Source of the DNA: Oasisia sp. SBJ-2009
Lineage: Eukaryota; Annelida; Polychaeta; Sabellida; Siboglinidae
Length of the DNA: 64,000 nt
NCBI GenBank assembly: GCA_964017155.1
Contig: OZ024864.1
Span: forward strand, 36,621,980 to 36,685,979
Direction of reading: 5' to 3'
The notes under the pieces were generated by a model that saw only the letters and a list, made by a program, of their open reading frames with translations, was not told where the DNA came from and made no database searches. This document shows positions 22,247 through 33,400 of the stretch, one piece after another. Position 1 is the first letter of the stretch. Every line of letters starts with the position of its first letter. The translations under genes and the position numbers were made by a program.

Positions 22247-24415
22247 ATGCAGCACCACCACCGGCGTAGGAAGAAGCAGCCACACGCCATGAGGTTGATT
22301 GAGTTACTGAGGAGTCGTGCGGGGTACGGCTTCACCATCTCTGGGCAGCAGCCATGTGTCCTCAGCTGCATTGTCACTGGCAGCCCTGCCGACTGTGCTG
22401 GTCTCAAGACGGGCGACTACTTGATGGTTGTCAACGGTCTGAATGTGTCCAACGCGTCACATGACGATGTGGTGCGTCTGATTGGTTCGTCTTTGGAGAG
22501 CCTCACATTGGAGATTGCCGAAAACTACAACAGTTCAGATTCTTCGGAGGAGGACTTCCAGATCCGACCAAAGTCGAAGTATCCTAACCGTCGGGGAAGA
22601 CGTGTACAGGGTAGGAAGGATCACAGGTATGGGGATGGCGGTGATCCAGAGCTCCTTGGGGGAGTCCTGTCAGACCGGTACAATAGACTCGGGGGTCTAC
22701 ACCCTGAGATGGACGATATCAGCGAAGCACAGGACTTGCGGCCTCACTGGCAGAGAGTGGAGGAGACTCAACATCGGCTGGCACCTCCAGCAGCGTCGTT
22801 GAAATACAGAGGGCAGCAACAGCAGCAACAACAACAGCAGTCACGGCCCAAACACACTATCATTACCCGTGAAACACGCCTTGGCATTCCCAAGGGCTGC
22901 AGGCAGATGGAGGGTGGACCTCGCGTTGCGACAGCATCAATAACGAGTTTGCGATCGTCACAGGATGCATTTGTTCCCGTCCACAAATCTGGTGAAATAC
23001 AGAGACCTCCCCTGGATCGTCGGTATCAGGCGAGTGATTTGCCATTGGAGACTCTCTGCGCCATGGTTGGTTATGTTGGGTCTATTGAGATGCCTGCAGT
23101 CTCTAGACCTCCCAGCTGGCGCACTCAATCCTTGAAAGGAGCTGTGCGTCGGTTACGCATCGAACAGAAAATGCACACGTCTGTGTTGATGCATGTTGAC
23201 AGTGACGGTGTTCATCTTCTGAATGCACTCGGCAAAACAATCGCCCATTACCCCGCTGACAACATCGTGTCGTGTGGCATGTGTCCGGACGATAAACGCT
23301 TCTTCGGCGTGATGACGCTGCACAGAGGTGATGCTAATGGAGACGGCACACAGGGTAGTACGTGTCACGTGTTCTCAATAGACCCGCAGTTAAACCGACA
23401 TTCGACGCACGTTCAGAAGGCGGCCAGTTTTAAGATACAGTGCACAATGAATCCCACGACACATTGCTGTGCCGAGTTTCCACCGTCAACGACAATGATA
23501 CTGCGGATGGTGTCGAGACTTTGTTGTAACGTTGACGACGCAGTGGACGATGCAGACCTGGCCCAGATGGAACTGTCGGAAGACCGCGCCGCCAACAGGT
23601 ACCTAAGCAATAGCAGCACTAGTGACAGTGGTGTGGGGTGTGTGAGTAAGGAGGCCACAGTGGCCAGTAACAAAGTATGTGTCATTGAAATGCCAGTTGA
23701 GACAGACCTGGTGAGATCTGAAGCCGTTCACAGTCACAGTAAGTCAGCATGTCAGTCGACGACAAAGTTTTCCTGTTCTAGTGCAAGGGATGCAGTACGT
23801 GTTAGTCTTGCAACGAGTTCATGCGATACGACCGTCGAGAACTCACCAGTTTTCTACACTTGCAGTGATGCGTATCACAGCGGTGGAAGCCACGCCCAGC
23901 GAGGTCGACCAGACCCTCACCTTCAGTCGCACTCGAAGCGACCACGACCGACGGAGACCCAGCGGTCTCACGTCCAAGTAGCAGTGCAGAAAGCATTGCC
24001 TGTGACCAGACACCCGTTTGACACAGACGCGACACACTTCAGACCGCCTGCCACCGTCCACCACAACACACTGATGCAGCCACCGCCAGTCCCTGCCAAG
24101 CTCCCGAGAGGGGTGCTGAAGAAGACGCCCCGTGAAGGCGTCCCTCCCCCCACAAGACCGCCCCCTGGCATGGTGATGGTCAGCACGCCTCAGCCACGGG
24201 TCAGCAATCGCATCACAAAGTTCAACCGGCCAAAGTCAACACCGCCATTCATGACCGCTGACCACTGGGAAGTGGCCGAAGCTGTGGACTACGAGTCTGA
24301 CCCGGGCGACAGCTTCACCACCGGCAGGAGTGACGCGTCGATCGCGTCAACGACACTCCCACGGTCTCGGCGGTCTCGGCAGTTTGCGAATGAGACCAGT
24401 CTAGTCAGCGAACAG
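22247..24415 (+). CDS. RGS12: RGS12 exon 1: PDZ and PTB domains
   Basis: One 2.17 kb exon encodes the N-terminal 723 residues. The PDZ domain has the carboxylate-binding loop GYGF (residues 27-30) and a GDYLMVVNGLNV segment. A poly-Gln run sits near residue 192-200 (CAG/CAA repeats at about 22815-22841). The PTB domain starts at LETLCAMVGYVGSIEMP and ends near MILRMVSRL. A Pro-rich stretch (PPPVPAKLPRG) near residue 606 could bind SH3 or similar domains. The donor is GAACAG|GTTTGT. Reading through it adds only six residues before a stop, so unspliced or early-polyadenylated transcripts would give a PDZ-PTB-only protein. ATG 22247 is the first ATG after the acceptor and lies in frame with the PDZ. 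Confidence 0.94.
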
Positions 24416-27400
24416 GTTTGTGAGGACGGTGTCTAATAGTAATAGTTTATTTCGCTCTGGGCAATCATACAGATTGAAATACGTACATAAAACATGCAAA
24501 ATATATTTGTTAAAATAGATTGAAATTTAATATAATAATTTAAAACATTAACATAAATATAAAATTAATTAAAATACAGATAATAATTTATATGAAATGT
24601 AACTATAAAGGTAATTTAAGACATTAAAACATATTTTCTGTGATTATTTGACTAAACTTATTTAAAAAAAAATACTTTAAAACATTAAAATAAATAGATC
24701 TAAAGAATAAATTAAGGCTTTACAATATTTTACACATTTCCATCAGCATGCACGAAAGTTTGCTAAGTGTCACTGTGACTTCTTTTGGTTGAAAAGTTAC
24801 CAGTTAATGAAGCAGTTCTTGGTCCTGTTGGTTTTTACTCTTGGTAAAGAATATCGAGTACGGCATCGTGTATTGTATGTTGTAGTCCTTGGTTTTGGTA
24901 GAAGTTTATAATGCAGTTTGTGCTGCAGCTCTTCAATTTGTGTGAAAATGTCTGATCGAAAATAATCAACAACAGTATGCTAAGTTGTCTGGTTGGTGTT
25001 TAAGTTCACTGGCTGTGTGTCATAGTCCACCGTAGGGTGATAGGCATTTATTTTTATCATAATGTATTCTGTGGAGCAACATACATCATAACTAATCAGT
25101 AATAAGTATGTATGAATGCATTACAAGGTTAAAATACACAGTTTAATAATTAGTTTTCTATTCAGATTATTTTGCTCCAATTTTTTTATAATTAATAATT
25201 GCGTCAGCTTAATAGATCAGTTAAATAATCTGTCAGCAAAATTTTTCAAAAAACTGGTAGAACTATGTAAATTATTATTGTTATTGACAAGTCACATATT
25301 ATGAAATATTGATTGTCATACTGAACTGAACCAACCGTTAAGAATTTTTTTTAGTAAAACTTCTAGTGTTTGTGTGGTTAGGTAACATAATTGATGATCA
25401 ATGATTTTACTGTTGTGTTTCTGCAGTCATCATCCAAGAGTTCGAAGCAGCCAGGCACGACTGTTAGATCTGAAATCTCCGAAGTGGGAGGGGCAGAGCA
25501 GTGTGATGGCCCACCAGCAGGGTGCGCCGCTAGCTGGGCCGTCAACTTTGACAACTTGCTTTCATCCAAGAGTGGATTGGCAGCGTTCACTGTGAGTATT
25601 ACATTCACAAACCTCATTTTCACAATGGATTCCCACTGCAAACATTTGAGGGTCCACCGATTTGAAATCCGGACTATCAGTAAGTGTAAAAATGCTAAAA
25701 TGTATTTTGAAGCGTTTGGCCCATAACTATATCTGAAGATGGCCATCCACACATAGAACATATCTATCCAAATGTGATTGAATAAAACATTGACTGCACA
25801 CATTAAAAAAGTATCTTATTGTTTGGTCTGATACAGAGTGAGGTAAGTTCTTGTATATAACGCAGTGTACAATCCGCAGGATTACTCAAAGCACTTTACA
25901 CGTTACTCCTTGGCAGACTTGTCCAATCAAACACCGTCTCGACTTCTCTGTGAACTATCCATACTGTCTATAGCCAGGTACTCATTCATATAGCTGGGTT
26001 AACTGGAGCAATGTAGAGTGAACGAACTAGCCCTAAGGTTTGACACTACAGCACATGATTTGAACATGGCTCTCTTAGTTGAGAGTGCGAAGCTTTATCC
26101 ACTGTGCCACTGCTGTCTCACAGTGACCTACAACGGAAACTTGACCCGCATATGTCACTGTTTCCAGAGAATGTATTTACAGCAGTAAATGTTTTTGTTT
26201 TAGCGACAGGTTATACACGTAGTCACCGAGTTAATCCATTATTATTGCAGGACTTTCTAAAGAAAGAATTCAGTGAAGAGAATATAAACTTCTGGAATCG
26301 ATGTGAACATTACAAGCTGATACAAGACAGTGAACAGGTGGGTTAGGTTGTAGGTTAGCACAACGTAAATAGTTGACTGTAAGAAACGTGTCAATTGCTT
26401 CATTTTCCTGTATATCCGATGTAATGCTGGGTGGCATCTCCCTTGCCTGTTAACTCTTAATAAATAATTTGTTATCAGGCACAAGTGATGCTAGTTAAAA
26501 TAGGTATTGTTTGCACTGCGTAACACAGTTTGACAATAATTCGGGCAGTATGCATTGTCCAGTTTACATCATGATGCGATTAACACATGAAAATGTCTAC
26601 TGTCGTGACAATGAAACTATTGTTTATATCATCGCGTACACATGGCAGAAGTGGGACAATTGAGTGTGTCAACACAGAATGTTGGCCTCAACTTTCATTT
26701 GGCTAAAATTATTAGGAGTTTGACATAAACATCAAATGTTGTCTTTGCAAACTGCATGTTCAAGTAATTGTATGAGAGAGTGGTATAGTAGCACAACTGA
26801 TGGTGGTGTGTGTGTCTCAGAGGTGCAAGGAGGCGCAGGAGATATTCGGCTGTCACTTGGCGGCGAATGCCTCAGACCCAGTGAATGTCGACAGTTTCGC
26901 TCATCAGGAGACACAGCGCGGCCTACAGGGGGCAGCACCACAGCTGTTTGATGCCGCACAGAGACAGGTACACCCACAAGCTGTCTACATAGACCTTCAT
27001 TTAAACCATTAACCATTTCAGTCCTACAGCTCTGATCTGCTGTGACCACTGAGTCCGGCAAAGTAGATAATCTCATTCCAAGTCAAGATTTGAGGACCAA
27101 ATATGCATTTTATGAATAGGGATGTTATATATTGATATATATTGAGTATTGATAACAAATAATCCCACGGTAATGGTCACTTTTGTTGCTAAGTTTGCCA
27201 ACATCGTCGTAGGTTTGAACGTAATCGTCATACGATATGGTTTCTTCACCAAAACTATCAAATAAACCATCCACATTGGAAATTGACAATACTGTGGACT
27301 TATAAATCTACCTGCAGATGAAACATGTTGAGTATACTGTGAATTTGTAGATATTTTAAGTGTCTCGTGAACTTGCAGATCTGCCAGTTGGTGAAATGAC

Positions 27401-30400
27401 GTGTTGATTATACTGTGAATTTGTAGATATTTTAAGTGTGTTGTGAACTTGTAGATCTGCCAGTTGGTGAAACTGTAGATATTTTAAGTGTGTTGTGAAC
27501 TTGTAGATCTACCAGTTGGTGAAACAACGTGTTGATTATACTGTGAATTTGTAGATATTTTAAGTGTGTCGTGAACTTGTACATCTAGCAGTTGATGAAA
27601 CAACATGTTGATTATTCTGTGAAATTGTAGATATTTTAAGTGTGTTGTGAACTTGTAGATCTGCCAGTTGGTGAAACAATGTGTTGATTATACTTTGAAT
27701 TTGTAGATATTTTAAGTGTGTTGTGAACTTGTAGATCTGCCAATTGGTGAAATTGTAGATATTTTAAGTGCGTTGTGAACATGTAGATCTACCAGTTGAT
27801 GAAACAATGTGTTGATTATACTTTGAATTTGTAGATATTTTAAGTGTGTTGTGAACTTGTAGATCTGCCAGTTGGTGAAACAATGTGTTGATTATACTTT
27901 GAATTTGTAGATATTTTAAGTGTGTTTTGAACTTGTAGATCTACCAGTTGATGAAACATGACAGTTACGTTCGCTTCCTCAAGTCGGAACAGTACAAGTC
28001 ATGCATCATGGCGGCGATGGAAGGCAAGCAGCTTCCGTATCCAGGAAACTCGGTTGATGGAAGCACTGTCCCAGACAAGGTAGATGACAGAAAGGTACAC
28101 TATTTGTTTTCAAGTAGATCCTCGCACATTTACCCTTTTGGAATAATATTTATTGCAGGGATAAATGCCATTTTCAAGGCAGACAGGACAAATTGTTGCT
28201 GTTTTGTTTTTCTGGGGTTATGTTAAAGTGGGCAGGCAACGCAGTCATTTCTTGCTGATCTCTTCTTGTTTGTTACTCCCAGTCTATTCACACCAAAGGG
28301 TGAAACACATTTCTTGTATTGTAAAAATTAACTACTTTAACAAGTGGAGATTTTATATAGAGATCTGTGAGTGTATAGACTGGTACATTGCTGGAGGTCA
28401 GCAGATCCAAAATACAAATGTATCACTGAAATGGAAAGGTCATATATATGAAATGAAGCATGAGCCAATTGTTGAAAGGAATTACATTAAAGAACTTCAG
28501 TATTTGCTGCAGCTTACTGGTTGGAACAATAGAACACCAGACACATGCAAGACCGTCGTTCAATAGAACATTAGAACACCAGACTTGCATGAAAAGATCA
28601 TGCTTCAATAGAATATTAGCACATCAGACTCACATGAAAGGATCTTTGTTCAGTAGAGTATTAGAACATCAAACGCATGTGAAAGGACCATGGCTCAATA
28701 GAGGATTAGACCATGAATCTCATGCAAAACGACCATGATTCAATATACTGTCACACTCAAGTAAAAGGATCAATAAAACAGTAGAAAACCTGACTCACAT
28801 GGAAAGGTTCATGGTTTATCCCTTTTTATACCAAATACGCACCGATGCGTAGTTGCCGCATCTTACCAAATACGCATCGGTGCGTATTTACCAACGTGTC
28901 CGCCCATGCGGCCATGTTGTGGCCATATTGAATAAATTAAAATCCCCCACTTCCGTCATATGAAGAGAACGAGGCTACACCACACTTCCTGCAAGGCAGA
29001 CGCCATTTTATTGCGGCAATTTCAGTCGTTTTAAACGTGTTTTTAGACAGTTTTGTTTTGTGTTGTTCGTCGCGGCATTTAAAAATGGCGGACGATGGTG
29101 CTTCAGACAGCGAAGGCAGTGATATTTCGGGAGTTGACAAGTTTATAAACGAGGATTTTGAAGGAGAATTAGCGGGAGAGAATGTCGACCCACTGCCCTG
29201 GATCGAGTGCAGGATGGCGGCGACGAAACCAGACCGCAGTGGATTGACAATTTGTTTCACGAATCCAACGAGTCTGGGAATGATTTATAGGGTTTCCACC
29301 CCGACTGGGTGACTGATCCTCGCCGTTTTCGCCCTGTCAGTGCGCCAGATTGCTCCCTGGATGGCACAGGCCACGAACTATGTCTATGGTTGTAGTGAGT
29401 GCTCTGTGCCTCTGCACCAGAAATGCCTGAGGCTGAGGGCACACATCAACCAGTCGAACATTGGCAGACAGGGTTGTCATGTAAATCGATGGATCGTTCT
29501 GTAGTTCTAGTTGTCGTTTTGTAATAAATTTATTGTTTACACATAGCATACATATTTCTGGAACTCATTTTGTCAGTAGGAGAGATAGTATAGTATTGAC
29601 TGCTGGAAGGAAATAATATGACAATATCCATTGTTGTTACTTGTCATCTTACAAAACTAATATTTTCCGACTGACATACCTGATGAATATTGCTCATAAC
29701 ATTCCTTCTACCCGTCACACAGGTATATTAGCAAAATGTAGCTATTGAATTTTTCTACAACTCTTGTAATTGAAGTTGCTTTCTATTCATGCAAAAAACA
29801 GTAGCAGAGTTATTATTGACTGCTGGAAGGAAATAATATGATAATATCCATACTTGTTACTTGTCATCTTACAAAACTAATATTTTCAGACTGACATACC
29901 TGATGAATATTGCTCATAACATTCCTTCTACCCGTCACACAGGAATAATTCTTATAGCAAAATGTAGCTATTGAATTTTTCTATAACTCTTGCTTTCTAT
30001 TCATGCAAGAAACAGTCGAAAAGTTGTGCTGAAGTTCAGTCATGCATTTTGTAAAAAAAATCAAAAAACTTTCCTCTGATTTCAACTTATAATATCATAG
30101 TTGAATAAACAGTTCTATTTATATGATGCACATCAATAGAAAGCTGCATTTCTTAGCTTTCATTTGATATACAACACTTGTATATATGTTATGTAGTTGC
30201 TGAGAAAATCAAATTTGACACACACCATGTACATTTTTTTCCCATATCCGTTTTTTCTCCCAAATGTGCTGGTAACATGGGTATAATTTCTGGGCGGACG
30301 TCTGGTATAAAAAGGGTTATTAGAACATCAAACTCATGTGGCAGGATGATGTCAGTGTAATTCTTGCTCTCAGTTGACATGTTTCTGTGATGACAATTGC

Positions 30401-33400
30401 ATTTCAGAAAATCAAGAAGAGTAAATCAACAAGCACGGCAGAGGAGGGTGGAGATGAGAGGCGGAGGAGATCCTTGTTGCCATGGGTACGAAGTGAGTCA
30501 TCGGTTCCCATACTTGTTCCACTTGCATGGCAGATGAAAGATTTGACAACACCTTTTGAAGATTATCTTGCATACATTTAGTCTGATTGACTTGTTGATA
30601 TTTTGGCCAGCAATACATAGTTGTTTTTATAGATCTGTGTTACACTCGCTTACACATACACGTGGTGCCACCTAGGGAGTGACTTATCACTCAGTTCGGT
30701 GTCCGAAAAAATGAAATCTAATTTATTTATGTTACTTTTTCCTATACTGTTCAGGATGTCTAACCTGTGTGTTTGTGGTTGTACAGACAGGAGTGAGAAG
30801 ACACTGTCCAGGATGTCTAACCTGTGTGTTTGTGGTTGTACAGACAGGAGTGAGAAGACACTGTCCAGGATGTCTAACCTGTGTGTTTGTGGTTGTACAG
30901 ACAGGAGTGAGAAGAGACTGTCTAAGATGTCTAACCTGTGTGTTTGTGGTTGTACAGACAGGAGTGAGAAGACACTGTCCAGGATGTCTAACCTGTGTGT
31001 TTGTGGTTGTACAGACAGGAGTGAGAAGACACTGTCCAGGATGTCTAACCTGTGTGTTTGTGGTTGTACAGACAGGAGTGAGAAGAGACTGTCTAAGATG
31101 TCTAACCTGTGTGTTTGTGGTTGTACAGACAGGAGTGAGAAGAGACTGTCTAGGATGTCTAACCTGTGTGTTTGTGGTTGTACAGACAGGAGTGAGAAGA
31201 GACTGTCGAGGATGTCTAACCTGTGTGTTTGTGGTTGTACAGACAGGAGTGAGAAGAGACTGTCCAAGATGTCTAACCTGTGGGTTTGTGGTTGTACAGA
31301 CAGGAGTGAGAAGAGACTGTCCATGATGTCTAACCTGTGTGTTTGTGGTTGTACAGACAGGAGTGAGAAGACACTGTCCAGGATGTCTAACCTGTGTGTT
31401 TGTGGTTGTACAGACAGGAGTGAGAAGACACTGTCCAGGATGTCTAACCTGTGTGTTTGTGGTTGTACAGACAGGAGTGAGAAGAGACTGTCTAAGATGT
31501 CTAACCTGTGTGTTTGTGGTTGTACAGACAGGAGTGAGAAGAGACTGTCTAGGATGTCTAACCTGTGTGTTTGTGGTTGTACAGACAGGAGTGAGAAGAG
31601 ACTGTCGAGGATGTCTAACCTGTGTGTTTGTGGTTGTACAGACAGGAGTGAGAAGAGACTGTCCAAGATGTCTAACCTGTGGGTTTGTGGTTGTACAGAC
31701 AGGAGTGAGAAGAGACTGTCCATGATGTCTAACCTGTGTGTTTGTGGTTGTACAGACAGGAGTGAGAAGACACTGTCCATGATGTCTAACCTGTGTGTTT
31801 GTGGTTGTACAGACAGGAGTGAGAAGAGACTGTCCATGATGTCTAACCTGTGTGTTTGTGGTTGTACAGACAGGAGTGAGAAGAGACTGTCGAGGATGTC
31901 TAACCTGTGTGTTTGTGGTTGTACAGACAGGAGTGAGAAGAGACTGTCCATGATGTCTAACCTGTGTGTTTGTGGTTGTACAGACAGGAGTGAGAAGAGA
32001 CTGTCGAGGATGTCTAACCTGTGTGTTTGTGGTTGTACAGACAGGAGTGAGAAGAGACTGTCCATGATGTCTAACCTGTGTGTTTGTGGTTGTACAGACA
32101 GGAGTGAGAAGAGACTGTCGAGGATGTCTAACCTGTGTGTTTGTGGTTGTACAGACAGGAGTGAGAAGAGACTGTCCATGATGTCTAACCTGTGTGTTTG
32201 TGGTTGTACAGACAGGAGTGAGAAGAGACTGTCCAGGATGTCTAACCTGTGTGTTTGTGGTTGTACAGACAGGAGTGAGAAGAGACTGTCCAGGATGTCT
32301 AACCTGTGTGTTTGTGGTTGTACAGACAGGAGTGAGAAGAGACTGTCCAGGATGTCTAACCTGTGTGTTTGTGGTTGTACAGACAGGAGTGAGAAGAGAC
32401 TGTCCAAGATGTCTAACCTGTGTGTTTGTGGTTGTACAGACAGGAGTGAGAAGAGACTGTCCAAGATGTCTAACCTGTGTGTTTGTGGTTGTACAGACAG
32501 GAGTGAGAAGAGACTGTCCAAGATGTCTAACCTGTGTGTTTGTGGTTGTACAGACAGGAGTGAGAAGAGACTGTCGAGGATTGCGACTGACTCAGACCTT
32601 CAGAGGTTTGTGGAGGGCCCCAGACAGGACAGTGTTGATGGCTCCAAGGGTCAGGCAGATCTTGTTGACTTCAGCCAGATGTGTCAGCAGTTGAAGGCTG
32701 CCACACACGTGAGTGATCCTTAAGTCATTACATTTAATCCAGTTGATTGTAGGTTTTCCCTTTAGACCTTAGCCATTTTTTGTGTAAAGCCCCTGGTTCC
32801 TCAGAAAAGTAGGTCAAATTCAAAAAAATTACAGGGGTGTCCATTATTTTAAAGGGCATATACTTATCTTCACATTGGATGTAGATATGCTTTATCATTA
32901 ATTAAAAAGTCAGCAAGTAAACAACAGAACTGTCCCGCAAGTTACACCACTTACAAATACCACAATAATTATACTACAATTATGCCAACCATTGTATTAT
33001 GTCCTAGTTGAGCATACTGTCTTTGTGCAAGAATAGGGGACACCGAGTATGGGACTCGTCTCATTGACGTATTGTGTTTACAAATTGAGCTTGACCGACC
33101 AACTTCCCCGACAACAACGATCTTCGAAATAAAACATCGACTAAAGTCATATATTCGATGCGTGAAATGGCTTGAATAGCAAACACTTTGGCAGACTTCT
33201 TCTGCAGTCAAATGATTCGGACCAGCCGACGCCATTTGCTAACACAAAAAGGGGCAGTTTGAAAAATTGCATCAAACTCTGTAAACTTGAATAACACCGA
33301 TGGCCATAAATACCCACAATGCATTGCTGATATGTTAAACCTTCGGCCGACTTCGATTGAGCTACGCTAGTAACTCGCGTAACCCGAGGGCTACCCGAGT

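Noticed and set aside
30650..32521. 623-residue open frame on the minus strand (MDSLFSLLSVQPQTHRLDIL-type repeats)
   Set aside because: It is the antisense of the 57 bp array; it stays open only because 57 is divisible by three. No gene-like start, end or domain.
32969..33235. 88-codon minus frame with a VVVGEVGRSSS segment resembling a small-GTPase P-loop
   Set aside because: The G-x4-GK motif is incomplete, and the downstream GTPase motifs are absent; could be a very old pseudogene but not supportable.
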